Shown here in pieces: positions 1-12,412 of a stretch of DNA of 64,000 nt. The stretch comes from Stichopus chloronotus (Eukaryota > Echinodermata > Holothuroidea > Aspidochirotida > Stichopodidae). Both the position numbers and the translations under genes were made by a program. How positions within the stretch are numbered: the stretch's first letter is position 1; the number at the start of each line of letters is the position of its first letter. The notes under the pieces were generated by a model, which ran no database searches, had not been told where the DNA came from, and saw nothing but the letters and a program-made list of their open reading frames with translations. The DNA lies in NCBI GenBank assembly GCA_021234535.1, contig CM037836.1:15793111-15857110 (forward strand), read 5' to 3'.

Positions 1-718
1 GGGAGGGGTGAGGTGTTAAAAAGAGAAAAATGGGCTCTACAATGCCATTTCCAGTCATCTGGGAGATGTTTTCGGTCCAAAAAAAAATCCTCGACGGTAT
101 GTTCGGCGCTAACCGATGGTGGCCCTCGGCTTAGGTACAGTTGTACGGTAGTGATTGTACCACCATTGACGTATGGCAGCATGTGTCGGTCCCACCCCAC
201 CTCCTCGACTATCGATCACGAGGGTGAATGTTGCTCTGGGAGAAATACCACAGAAAAACTGCATCGTGTCATGACGGCCTTTTTAAATTTTCTCAACAAC
301 GTACGTGCAGGATTGCAACTAAACCCGACATACAAGTGACTTTTACACAACGTAGAAAGATAGGCTTTCGGCCATTAGCCCATTTTCCTTCAAAAAGAAA
401 GGAAGTTGCTGTGGAAATTTTGCCACCTGTAGGTGGTGTGTATGATAGAGAGTGATTAATATCAAGGGACTCAAACCTTGTGATCATTTCCTGCTGGTTT
501 TGCATCCGGTTATACCGGCAATGATTCATCACCAAGCCTGGTGCGATATGACGGTCACTGACTACTTGACCTCATGATAGATTTTCAAACCAAAACCATC
601 GCTTAAACTTGGCGCTTATCAATATCTTATCAATATACCGTATATGCCGTACGGTAACGTATGATCCTTGGTCCGCATGATTTGACCTAAAGCTCACCGA
701 ATGGATGGTGGTCCACCC
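1..718. other. No gene seen
   Basis: Small open frames only; no recognisable domain, RNA gene or clear repeat. Confidence 0.6.
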
Positions 719-1012
719 GATGTTCACGGGGTTCATTGTCCCCGGAGTTCGATGTTTAATTCAATGGTTGCCGATGAGTGGCAAGGTTCATTATTACCAG
801 CGTTCGAGGTTCCCAGAATTGTCACTGTAGCTGACCGGGTTCGCTGTTCCAGAGGTTCGATGGTCCCATGGTTCGATGTTCAAAGGCTTCGATGCTTCCG
901 AACCCTGGGAACACCGAACAACGGGAACATCGAACCCCGGGAACATCGGAACCCCGGGAACATCGGAATCCCGGAACATCGAACCCTGGGGACATTGAAC
1001 CGCGGGAACATT
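719..1012. repeat. Inverted minisatellite with GGGAACATCGAACC units
   Basis: On the right (about 898-1012) a 15-19 bp unit close to CCCGGGAACATCGAAC is repeated about seven times. On the left (about 719-897) the complementary motif GGTTCGATGTTC recurs less regularly. The two halves can therefore fold onto each other. Open frames here on both strands are by-products of the repeat. Confidence 0.75.
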
Positions 1013-1313
1013 GACATAGCCCCCATGGATGCGGTATACTAGAGGGGCTAGATGTACGTAAATTGTTTACTATGCCTACCGTCTATACGATGTATGAGTC
1101 ATTTGAAAATGCGTGACGACTTTGGTCGACGCGCTCAGTGTGGCAGTCAACCTGAAACTAACATGGCGATTTAAACCAACATATAGGCTGTGGCGGATCC
1201 TTTACAGGAGGTACAAAACGGGTGGTACAGTGGTATGAGGGACGGTTGCGATTTAGTGCACCAAAGTGTGCGGTTGTTAAATTTAACCGCAAACTTCGTT
1301 AGCACATAGGAAT

Positions 1314-1396
1314 AGGTATATTCCCGCTTCTTTAATTATTCACAAATTTTCGTAGGTATATTCCAGCTTCTTCTTTTATTATTCACAAATTTTCGG
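1314..1396 (+). repeat. Tandem duplication, unit about 40-43 bp
   Basis: Two adjacent units begin AGGTATATTCC at 1314 and 1354. Both continue through GCTTCTT and TATTCACAAATTTTCG, with small changes in the T-rich middle. Confidence 0.8.
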
Positions 1397-2761
1397 AGAC
1401 AATTTATAGCAACTTTGTTGAGTGGGGCAGTCGAACCGGTTTCCACTCATTCCTTAGTCTTGTGTTAAGACGATGGTAGTATTTTCTCCTTCCATTATAC
1501 ATTTCATACAGTTAATTTAACTCATTAACACAGCACGCGCCTTCTACGATATAAGAGTCGATCACTCAACGAAAGCAACTCCAGGATATAACGGTTCAGA
1601 ACAACACAGTACACAGAAGGGGCCGTCCAAGGGAGTAGAGGTAACAACAGGTGTTGTGGGAAGGTGGGCAGGAAGGGGAAAGATCCACGAAGTCTTGGCC
1701 AAGGCTACTCATTCCTCCCGACTTGGATCGGCCAGTATACACGGAAGATCCTCACGTCGAATCTCCACAACCCACGATCGACAAAGACGTTCGTACCGTT
1801 GAAAAAAAAAATCTGATTATGGTACATGTGAACTCCGATACATGAGCATCCGCGGAGCGGGGAGGGGGGTGAGTGGGAACTTGCTCCCCTCTCCCTCCCG
1901 GAAAATCAGAAACAAAAAACTATGAACAAAATAAAACGTCTGACTTTTTGTGGTGGAAGTGACCAAGTGGCCTAGCAAAGGTGTCCACACCAATCAATCG
2001 TGCTAAGGATTACAGACAATTACTAGTTGTGCCTTTGTGTTGTTAAACTCACTGTATGGGACATCTACTTTAGACGTTAGAACTCCAGAGTAAGGCAGGC
2101 TCTGTAATTCCAACCAGGAACCTATTTCATTGTTGCATATATGCTGCTCTCTACCCTACCTGCATCACGCAAGCCACATAACATTCAGTGTTTCATTCTT
2201 AATATACCGGCGAACAATATACCCTGCGAACAAGTGTTAACCATTAAATCGATGCACTGCGCTGTATGAGAACTACGAAAACTTATCTGACATACACACT
2301 TTGAACGTTGACAGTTTGATAACAATTCGTATCAAAATACCATTGATCAAACGTCATACAATGTGAACTCTGCATTATTACTTGCCAAAATTTGCGAAAC
2401 GATTTCATATCTCCACCGACAGCAAACTTTGCCCTTTTTCGACGAAGTCTATACCATGTCTACCAGTAGAGCGGTGGGTTAACCAACTATTGTGCAAATC
2501 GGGGGAAACATCGAACGTTCAATTGTTTGAGAAGAACAATGTATGTTTTTCGTCTAAAGCTTTGCAGGAAGGATGAATATTTGGCATACCAAAGAAACAA
2601 GCTGAAACTTGTAGGAAAGTATTGTACCACCAGGTCACTTTGAAGTAGAATTTACTGCCGGTAACGCAACATGCCTTGGCAAAATACTTTTCCATACCAT
2701 ATATTATAAGGTTACACTGTGGGGATGCAGTTACCATGCAAAGTCATGTGATACTCCGGAT
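1397..2761. other. No gene seen
   Basis: Unique-looking sequence with short open frames and no recognisable motif. Confidence 0.6.
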
Positions 2762-3280
2762 ACGCACCCTGTGAGAAAGTCACATAAAGGTTGTGACATG
2801 AAAATGACATTTTAGAATATTGGCTGTATGAATCATTAAAAATGTTGTAAATTCCATCAAAATCCATCGAATATTGACGATTTTACAGGCAATTTCCTTT
2901 TTTATACCTGCATCATGAATAAACATTCGCTAAGTGTGCAAATTTATGACATCGGGAGAGGGACGCTGGTGATATGTCCTATGTTAACCTCTGTTTACTT
3001 AAACTTTATATCAAGGACAATTGAGAATTTTTATGCCCCGAGGGACTTGATTTGGACGTTTATATTTTCCACTCGGATTGGAGTACTGGTATCGCCTGCC
3101 AATCGGAAACCCAGTATTCAAGAAGTAGTACCTATAGGCCCAACAAAAGAAATACCGGCACTGTGCAAACACTCCACGTCATCATCTTTTGCATTTCCAT
3201 CAAGCTTTGAAAAGCTACCGGTATATATCAAAAACGGTTAAAGATAGAGACGCAATTTTCCAGCAAAATTCCATTCGGGG
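2762..3280 (+). repeat. Dispersed repeat A, copy 1
   Basis: It aligns in the same orientation with 35768-36262. Shared strings include GAATATTGGCTGTAT, GATTTACAGGC-like sequence, GCAAATTTATGA, GTGATATGTC and CACGTCATCAT. It has no open frame of note and the family is unknown to me. Confidence 0.75.
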
Positions 3281-4984
3281 TTTCTCTCAGCAACCTTTTA
3301 GTTACGCCATCTATTTTCTAGATGCATGTCACACAACCACTGGTTTGTGTATTTGAAAACACTTTATTCTCCATGCACTGCATGAGTCAGTCTGGTCCCC
3401 TTGATCGCTCTCATAGGCCAAGCCCCCCCCCCCCCTCCCCATATATTTCAGTATTCAACTCAGTGAGATGTAAGACGGAACATACGTCCCCCACTTTATC
3501 TCTTCACATCAAGAAAAAGCCATATATACAACGAGATGACATAGGCCTCTGTACCTGAGTACTACATTTGCCATTTTGCATAAAAAATAGATGCAATTTG
3601 TGTGAAGCTCATCTGCTTTCAATTCGACATTCATAACTCACAAAATGTTACATTACTAGGACATGATAAAAATTGCAATTGAATCCTGTCATCTGCCGAT
3701 GTCGTCATAATTTCGCGCAGATCTGCTTTTCCTTAGAGGAGATGAACTCTTACAACCTGTAGAAAGGAAAAATAGTAGTTGTGTATCGTCATTTCGTTTT
3801 TCTCTGTTTTTGTCTGGGGATTTTCCATCACGCCTTAATTCCGCTACGGTGTATACGTAAAGTGGTAAGAACTAGTTCGGAGAAATACGGTAGAGCACCA
3901 GATCGCAGGTTTTCCAATAGAATCACGAGGGTCCTCACGACTGGACATAATGCACTACAGACCTGAATGATTAAAACGGTTTTGCAGTGAAGATGCGTTG
4001 CCCATGGAGACGCATCTATCGGTCCTTCTACTCAAGGGACAACAAAACGGTAATACACCTTGCATGTGACGTCACAGTAACGCGCGCCGAGCGAAACCAT
4101 ATGTAAGTGTTCGTTTGTTTGCCCTAAGGTTTGTTGCTTTGTGGCGTTAATGCCAGAGGTCTATAGCTCATATACACATAACGTTTTTTCGCCTTCCAAT
4201 TTGTGTGTTTTCCAACCAATGTGGTGATGTAGCAATAAGAGTGACGACAAATGTGACTACATGTGACTGTGTCCGCACACGGGAGTGTGAACGGGGGGGG
4301 GGGACCAAACACAGATCTCTGTAGAACAAGTAGACTTGCCCCAAGTCTCACTCTCTCTCGAACACAAACGTAGCCTACAACACCCAGTGCTATAGTTTTG
4401 ACAAGGAGGATTTTCCATTCCCAATATACCACCGCATAAACATGTAAAAGTTCCATATAGGCAGACTATATCGGCTGGCTCTGATAGAGATGACAGTTAA
4501 GACACTCTTTTTATTTTCCATATAATGTCACCAACACATGCATGAACCATCTGTCTTGTAGGTTTTCCATCTGACGGTGAGCAATCACGTAGCTTACACG
4601 AAACCAATGACGATAACACGTTTAACCTCCCTACAAAGTCTGCATGTTACCCAGGCCTCAGGCTTTCTACCAATAAAAGCTGTCAAGTGGCTTTGAAATA
4701 ACATTCAACATGAACTGATGATAGAATGAAAGGTCATGAAATTTAATGCAGTTTGGATTGTATTTGATTTGTAAAGATGGTCCATAAGCCTGAGTTCCTC
4801 ATGTGTTTTAATTTTGGGCCCATCGTAAGTGTATTGGACAAACAACTAAAGAGAAAGTTTGGCTAGACTGACTGGATTAATATCCAGACAGGGGTAAATG
4901 TCTGGTATAACGGCATGTGCTGTGCACCGAAGTTCTGTACTATATACAGACATGAAAAACATATTCCAACGATCTGTAGTGGCG
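3281..4984. other. No gene seen; C and G runs
   Basis: It holds a 13-base C run (3423-3435) and an 11-base G run (4293-4303). The minus-strand frame at 4124-4456 has no recognisable domain. Confidence 0.6.
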
Positions 4985-5385
4985 CATGCATAGCAAAGGG
5001 AAGTTTTCGTTTACAATGCACCAACATGGCATATGACGAAAACGGCTTTATGAATAAAGCCATTAATTCAGACTCATCAATAAACATCTGCAAAAGAAAG
5101 CTTCATCTCTTCAAAACACTCATGCACAAGGTTGCGGAAAATGCGGAATCTGAATTGTTGAAAGTTTGGCTGCAAAAATTACGGTATTCTCGAGCAAAAT
5201 ATAATTAAATTTCTATTTGTGAAAACCTTATTTCTTGAAAAGAAGACTCCACCGTACGGTCTGCCTTATTTTTAGCAATGAACATCTATCATTCTTTGCT
5301 TACATATACTGGTTTTAAAAATATGATTTTTTTTTTCTGTAAAACAAACGCCTTACTTCCCTCTTTACGGGGTGCATACCGGAAT
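4985..5385 (+). repeat. Dispersed repeat B, copy 1
   Basis: It aligns with 33635-33995 in the same orientation. Shared strings include CATCAATAAAC, TTCATCTCTTCAAAACA-like sequence, AATTTCTAT.TGTGAAAA, CTTATTTCTT and GTAAAACAAACGCC-like sequence. The open frame at 4915-5208 is not preserved in the other copy. Confidence 0.75.
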
Positions 5386-6204
5386 ATGTTTTCTTTACAT
5401 GCGTGGGCCTATATAGTCACCCTAATACTGAAAGGTGATATTTATGCAAAACGCAGGCATGCGACATTGCACACCGTTACATACGGCGATTGAAATACAG
5501 TGTTGACCTTAGCAGATGGTTTACAGGGGAAAGATACCAGAGCATGCATGCTTGCCTGAATCCGGGTTGTGATCCTGTTTACATTAGTTAATCTAGCCAG
5601 AATGTAATCAACATCGGACGTACAGTCATATCCCTGCAGCGTGAAGCATGCCCGTGAAAGATGAAACAGGAACTTCGAACCGCGGTGACGATGCCAGATC
5701 GTCGGTTAACCGATCATCGTAATTTACAAGTGGGATTGAAATACGAACAAACTTGGGAGAGAAATCTGCACTCCATGTACCTAAGCTTTCATTCCATCAA
5801 AAGAAAGTGCGCATCATGTTTTTTTTTTTTTTTATTGATCATTGTGACAGCTCCGTCATGTGAAAATCCATCCTAGATCCTGACCACCTACTACACATGC
5901 CCCCACTAGGGTCGAAACGTCACGATAGCCTATACCAATTGACCATTCAGTGTATACGTTGTATACTGACGAAATCACTTCCACAAATATCAGGTATTAT
6001 TCGACTCTCCTAATCCTTCCAACTTTAGTCGAATCCCTGATTTAATCTGAGAAAATGATTTATCACTGAATAAAGTTCTCATTTAACGATAGCTGCGGTT
6101 GTTGCTCAAACTTGAGAAAAAAAAAACTCGCTAGTTCTATTTCTTCTCATTCAACCGATGGCGTTATATCATTTAATTTTGACTTAAAGAATTCGTTGGG
6201 GGGA

Positions 6205-6515
6205 TGGACCGTCGTCGTGGGTGCAAGTGACGTCATATCAGAGATTCTCGAGTCATGTGATCGGTAACGGCCTGGCCTATCATGGCACTTTAAAAATTTC
6301 TTTACGTTCAAAGATCAGAATTTGAGCTAGGAGGGGTGGATGTTTTTCCTCCTTAAAGGCCCTCTAGACGAAATATCACTACGAATGGCACCTGCGATTT
6401 TCTGAGACAATTTTAATATCCTCCAATCGTCCTAATTTTCACATCATTAATAGGCCTACTTAAACTGGTGCTCTTCAACATGAAAGGAAAAAAAACATTA
6501 CCAGAAAACATGACG
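6205..6515 (+). repeat. Dispersed repeat C, copy 1
   Basis: It aligns with 25655-25960. Shared strings are ACGTCATATCAGAG, GTGAT.GGTAA, TCGTCCTAATTTTCACATC and GGTGCTC.TCAACAT. Confidence 0.75.
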
Positions 6516-6591
6516 AAGTGACCGGGCCCCGTTGCTCAATTCATGGGCATTTGGGGGTATAGCAAATAATAAATAATATAGATGTACATAC

Positions 6592-6789
6592 CAGGCCCGT
6601 ATCCAGGGGTTCAGGGGGTTCCTCACAAGATCTGGATTTCCGCTCAGCCTATGATAGTTGGTCTACATTAGCAGCATGTGTAATGAGTTTTAATTTGTCG
6701 GTCATGATTGTCGGGTAAAATGTTCCACTTGTGGTAAAATCGAACCCCCCCCCCCCCCCCCCGCACTGAAAAAGCTGCATGCGGGCCTG
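6592..6789 (+). mobile_element. Family-1 MITE, copy 1 (198 bp)
   Basis: It starts CAGGCCCGTATCC and ends GCATGCGGGCCTG. The flanking 5-mers CATAC (6587-6591) and TATAC (6790-6794) differ at one base. It contains an 18-base C run at 6735-6752. It lies at the edge of another inverted-repeat element (6795-7031), so it probably landed in or beside it. Confidence 0.8.
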
Positions 6790-6794
6790 TATAC

Positions 6795-7031
6795 TGCGCC
6801 TAGCGTGCCATAAGTCTAGAAATAAGTCTAATAAAAATAAGTCTAAAAGAGCTCGCATGTGCCGTCCTTGTCCAATAGGATCACGAGAAACTGACAGATG
6901 CCGATTTAACTTGTCATACGTCGATTTAATATTACACATGACAGTTTCTTCCAACAAGAACCCTAGAAAGTGACATATGACGATTTAATTGGACATTTGT
7001 CAATTTCTAGACTTATGGCACGTTAGGCGCA
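6795..7031 (+). mobile_element. Family-2 MITE with 29-bp inverted ends (237 bp)
   Basis: The left end 6795-6823 (TGCGCCTAGCGTGCCATAAG, then TCTAGAAAT) matches the reverse complement of 7003-7031 at 28 of 29 positions. Inside are AATAAGTCTA triplets and repeats of a CGATTTAA-centred unit. A 12-bp direct repeat, ATAGATGTACAT, lies at 6578-6589 and 7034-7045, just outside the block formed by this element and family-1 copy 1. Long inverted ends with a 9-12 bp duplication suggest a Mutator-like element. Confidence 0.75.
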
Positions 7032-7045
7032 CCATAGATGTACAT

Positions 7046-10000
7046 TATAATCTAATGGTGGTATATGTGACCTTGTGCACATGTTTGCGCATTGGCACGA
7101 CCCATGGGTAACCTTACCAGAACCAGGAAGTTATACCCATGCAGCACAGCTTCAGATCATGCATTCAAAGATAACTGTGTCGGAAATCTATGCATAACAA
7201 CCTATCGTTTGGTAAAATAAATATTTCTTTGAACAACTAGTGCCTTACATAAAGTGTTACAACAAAAACATCTTAATATTTGCCCATGTGTGAAAAATCT
7301 CCGGGATATATTCACACTGTGAGAAAACCTCAGCGAATAATTACACGACTGAGAAGTACAAGTGTTTAATTCATGCATATTACTCCGTACTTATATTTTG
7401 ACTGACCTGTACTGAACTTTGTGTGACCTTGGTCGGTGCATGCTGCTCACATATATACAAAGACACCACGATGCATTAAAATTCCCCCAGGTTTCAACTC
7501 ACACTTTGAACGAATACGGTTTATCTTCCACGTACTTGAGATGGAATCTTAGGGATCAGGTAGGCGATCTGAATGATAAAATTTTCAGTCGATTTCCTCT
7601 GAAAAGATATAATCCTTTTAGCTTTCATCATTGCCACCTGTGTCTTAAAACACAATTTATAGATATGTTCGAATCGGATTTTTTTTTTTAACTTCCTCTG
7701 GTAATCCATGTATTGCGACCTTCAAGCAGTCCCGCATAGCTGCAATATATAGCTCCAGTGTCTTGATACTGTGCAGAGGTTTTAAGATTTTGTGCTTTAA
7801 GCCATTTCTTTGTATGACGTAGTGGTGGTATTAAGTAGTGTACATTGCGAGGCGAATGGATGGATAGCAAGTCAGTCCCCCCCCCCCTGTTCGGACGGGA
7901 CGGGTGAGTGGTTCAAACTTGTAACTGTATAGTTACGAACACGTCCGTCCGAATGTTTTCGATGAGTTCCGATTAATTGTTTGAGCCAATACTCTACTTT
8001 TTCACAGCCCCAATATAAATTAAGATGTCCAGTACTTAGTTGAACTAAATCATAGGGCTCATTCAAACAGTACGGTAGCCGTCCAACCTGATTGTCTTAG
8101 CCAATCAGTGTGATAAGACAATAGTTATGTATTCATGCGTTTGTGTTATGTAAATGCGTTTACACTCCTTTCTGTGCATACTCCAGATAAATACTGGCAA
8201 TGTACACATGGGTAATTGTCGTTTTCATTGGATACATAATGGACTAAATGAGAGGGTATGGTCTTTCTATTCGAAGCAAGCACCAACAAGAAACAAAAAT
8301 GCAAATTTAAAAATTAAAAACCGACCGTACAACTTACAACGATGAATGTAAAACTTGCATTACAAGTCGAAGGGTCACTGAAAGTGCAAAATTTCGGGAA
8401 TTCCTACGACGCAGACGGTGGCTCGTGGCGTCACAGATAAACTCTGCTTGAACTCAACGATTGCAACATACTATAATTATAAACCTTTAGATGATCAAGG
8501 TTTCATACGACCCACACAACTCGGTTTCGACGAGAAGTTATTGGAAGATGCCTTTTATTTTCGAGTGTGACTCAATTCCTACTTTCTAAACGATGCAGAT
8601 GTTTCCGCTAATTAACTGAATTTTGATTCTCTTGATTACCTACATGTCGTTGACACCGTGATAACCTTAAGAAAATATGGAGCAAGTGTTTTGCGAGTAG
8701 CATATATCTGAACGAAAAATAGGCCTATGCGTTGGATGTCATTTGAACTTGTGACGCAACAATAGGGTAAAAAAGAAAACAAATTCCAACGATCGTTCCT
8801 CGCTCTATTATTGGTTGATTATGTATGTCACCAGACTGAGAGTGATTTTATGATCCCTCTCATTTACGAATGAATCATAAAAGACGTAACGGTTGCAGCA
8901 GACCTTTATGTGGTTGTACTTTTTAGTGGTATAGTCCACAAGGTTTCTGCCTCGCAGTATGGCTTAACATGAACCTGACGACACAAGGCTACAATGAAAA
9001 ATACCCGAGCTGGTCACGTGGTTTTTTTTTTTGTCCAAAACTAGGTCAACAGAACAAATCGGTTTCTTCTCTGAAGATGTCGTATATACGGTTGCCTCGG
9101 TCCATACAGGCAGGCTTTCAATAAGTGGCCTCCTTTTTCATTTAAATGCCGATTCCTATGCCATTGGGACTTTACATACGATGAAACAAGGCGTGAAATT
9201 CCGGGCGAATTTTGTAGCTGCAATTCTTGAGTGTAATGCCCCCTCCCATATCGAAAAGTTGCGATCATAGACCTCACAAATGCGTTGACGTGTACGGGTG
9301 CATGGGTATCGTAGGGTCTTCGTTTTATGTAGTATTCGGGGTTGTGTTTTAAGATCTGGCTAGATGAAATTTGTGATGTTCATGTATACTACTACATTCC
9401 CACCTTCGTAAGTCCGTCAATTTATGAGATTGATTCTTATGGTGGGGGGAGCGTTTTTCATCCCCAATTTCCGTAATTTAGAGGATTAATACTTGTGGTC
9501 GCAAAGATATTTACACCGCTAAATGCGTTTCTGTGAGCTGCTTTTCACGATAGCCTAAGTAGCAGGATCGAGAGGAGTAATTGTTTTTTTTTTTTTACGA
9601 TCTATAGTGTTGTCGTAAACCGAGTGGGTGATTTCATGATTCGATAGCGCATTATTTTGGGGAAATTACCAAATTATGACGCCACCAAATTTTGAAATGG
9701 TAAAAAACGTGCGTTTCAAATAAAAATTCGCATTTCATGAGTTGATTACACCTAGACGTCATGGCATAACCGATTACGCTTACCTTTGAATGGGAGCAAT
9801 TTAGAAATAGTATAAAATGAGCAAATGATCGTTTTGTTTTCAGAACTTTTCGATACGTCCCCACAATAACTTGCGTCAGGGAGCCTATATATGTCACTAC
9901 CACAAACCATGGACATAGCGTTGGTCGTGCTTATAATGAGCTTGCTTTGACGTTTTTTGCCACAACATAAAAAAATTTTAAAAAGTAACTGCTTTTGTTC

Positions 10001-11268
10001 CCTCTCCTGGGCCGCTCTCTTACAAAAAATTGTCATTGGCAGATCAATTTTTTTTACCACAAGTCTGTTAAGAGGTATACTTCTATTCAATTTGGAGAAA
10101 GAGAGTGATTTCAAAGAGCAAGGAATCATCTCTGAATGGCACCATTTTGCAACATTTACCATCCCATTTAGAATATCGTCATGTAGCATATCTTTAATTT
10201 AATTTTATCGTTTCCCGATCACGTAAAGGCCTGCGTGCTTCACGCTTTCTGCCCTTGAAATCTGTGAAGAATACTGCCATGGGTTCTACAAATCGAATAA
10301 CACTGCTAACTCCTTGTTTGAATATCTTTGGGATAATCGTCTTTGTTAGGATATCAAACCCTTGTTTACATATACTGTATGTAGCTTTGATCATCAGTCA
10401 AACGTTGTTCATATAGTTTAAGACGAATCGTTCCCAAGTGAGAGACATCTTGAGCAGGCCCGTAACCAGGTCATATTTCCAGGGGGCAGTTGACAGAGAT
10501 AAGGAATCGCTTCATATATTGCATAATGTTACTAGCGCTATTGATTTTTTACACACACAGACACATACAGACACACACACAAACAAAATACTTGGGAGCA
10601 GAAAAAACCTTTTAGGGGTTTCGCCCCTGGCCCTCTCCTACCCCTTCTTTTAATATTTGATCAATAGCAAAATCTGCATATTACGGTATGTTTTAATGGA
10701 TATGCATTCACTGGTTGCGTATATGTTAAGTGACTCGTTCATTACAGCATGCAGGAATACTTATCGGTTGAGATTGTTTCATGGAACATTTTATAAGTAT
10801 GTCATCTCTCGAGGGTACCACTTAAAATGTACTGCTGGAGTTAATTCATGTACACACCAACTATCTAAAAGACTTTTAATGTTGCCAATACGTTGAATGT
10901 ATTGAACGCTATCTCAAGCAACTTAATTGTTATCACTACCAAAGGAGATGTATGGATGTTTGTGTGATTGTGTACAGCTGATAGTCTTCATCAATTGATC
11001 ATTAGTAATATATACTAGTGATTATCCTTCAGGAGTCAAAAAAAAAAACCTTAGACACGACTATATCACCTGGCTGCAACTGCAATATCATCCAGCTTTT
11101 ATACTATGCTTATCGATGTGAAGCTAAAACAACTGGTCAAAATACGCACACTTGGTGATTATTTGCTTTTTTTTTCACATCTGAACAAAGTGTCGTCAAT
11201 TAGTCCTAGTACTGATCAGTCTTGACAGCGGTAAGCTGATCCACTCTCGACTGAGGAATAGGCGACTA

Positions 11269-11272
<4 letters not shown>
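7046..11272. other. No gene seen
   Basis: A C run sits at 7877-7887 and a CA-rich patch near 10551-10585. A partial CAGGCCCGTAACCAGG end lies at 10455. The 145-residue minus-strand frame at 9752-10189 is AT-rich, basic and lacks any domain I recognise. Confidence 0.6.

Positions 11273-11349
<77 letters not shown>
11273..11349. repeat. (TA)n microsatellite, 77 bp
   Basis: An uninterrupted TA dinucleotide run. The isoleucine-tyrosine open frame on the minus strand across it is an artefact. Confidence 0.97.
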
Positions 11350-11353
<4 letters not shown>

Positions 11354-11546
11354 CCAAAATAGTTCCTAAGGACGTCGCAAATGCAATACCTATCAAATCA
11401 AACATTAAATGCCTGTCATATAACCACGGGGCGCTATAGCTCGTTTGGCCTTTCATGACCTGGGATAGGGCCACTGTGGTGGGGGAGCGAGGAGGGCCGA
11501 CGTAAACTGGGCATGCGTTTTTGCAGAACGAGTTCATTTTTAGACG

Positions 11547-11766
11547 CAGGCCCGTATGCAGCTTTTTTCAGTGAGGTTGTTCGATTTTACCTTAAGTGGG
11601 ACATTTTACCCGACAATTACGACCAGCAAATTAAAACTCACCGGATATATTGCTAACGTATAGGCTTACTATCATAGACCGAACGGAATTCCAAATTTTG
11701 TGGGGGACCCCTGAACAACACCCCCCCCCCCTCCCCCGGCCCCACCTCCTCCAGAATACTTGCCTG
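11547..11766 (-). mobile_element. Family-1 MITE, copy 2, inverted (about 220 bp)
   Basis: This is the reverse complement of copies 1 and 3: it begins CAGGCCCGTATGCAGC with TTTTTTCAGTG, runs through GGGACATTTTACCCGAC and ends in a more diverged GAATACTTGCCTG. The flanking 5-mers AGACG (11542-11546) and AAACG (11767-11771) match at four of five bases. The outer third has picked up C-rich sequence. Confidence 0.7.
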
Positions 11767-12023
11767 AAACGGGCGCTGTTTTAAAGGAATATCCAAGTGG
11801 TTTATAAGTGAGAGGATGTATTTTTTTACTTCAGTTCAAACCTCACACCGATATTTTGTTCGTTATTCGAAATATTGTAGTTATAAGCAGATAGCTGTAA
11901 TGAAAAGAGTTCTGGCCGAGAAAGATTTCCAGGCGCCTCGAGGTCATAAAAGGCTATTTAATACTCAATTAATGCAATAATTTTTTGCTGTTTTTTTTTT
12001 TTTTAAGTACAGTGCACATTTAC

Positions 12024-12408
12024 AGGGGCACAAGTTGAGTGGTTTCGTGAAATTCACTAATTTTTCCCAATCCCGTGAAGCTTCCTTCGCATACGATACT
12101 AATGACAAATGGTCAGACTAAGAGTTTCTCCATGTTTCATATACAAAATTAAATTAATGAGTGAGAAATTAACGACTCATTTTTTTTTTTAAGTTTGTGA
12201 CGAGACGCATTTCACGTTAGCACTAATTCATATGCACACTGCAGCCAGTACACAAGTCAGCGCCTGAAGTTGGACACTTTTGACAGTGTTCCTAACTATT
12301 TCATGTAAAACGTGACTAATAATGCTAATTATAAATATTCAAGGTCACGTGTTTGTACCCTGCGCAATCTTCACAACTAATTTATCGACTTCAACCCAAT
12401 GAGCCCCT
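12024..12408 (+). mobile_element. Family-3 MITE, copy 1, diverged (about 385 bp)
   Basis: An older copy of the TTAA family. The right end reads CAACCCAATGAGCCCCT and is followed by TTAA (12409-12412). The left end reads AGGGGCACAAGTTGAG and is preceded by TTAC, a one-base change from TTAA. Shared internal strings include GTGAAATTCACT, CTTCCTTC, ACTAATGACAAA, TTAATGAGTGAG and AATGCTAATTAT. Confidence 0.8.
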
Positions 12409-12412
12409 TTAA

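Noticed and set aside
719..1012. CRISPR-like array from regular GGGAACATCGAAC units
   Set aside because: Units are 15-19 bp with no unique spacers, and the setting is a eukaryotic nuclear genome. It is a minisatellite.
9752..10189. 145-residue minus-strand open frame
   Set aside because: AT-rich, Lys/Ser/Ile composition expected of random AT-rich DNA; no motif recognised.
10455..10490. Possible fourth family-1 MITE (CAGGCCCGTAACCAGG)
   Set aside because: Only one end is present. No inverted partner with GGGCCTG within 500 bp and no shared body sequence.
11196..11537. 113-residue minus-strand frame with Ile-Tyr repeats
   Set aside because: It is the translation of the (TA)n microsatellite.
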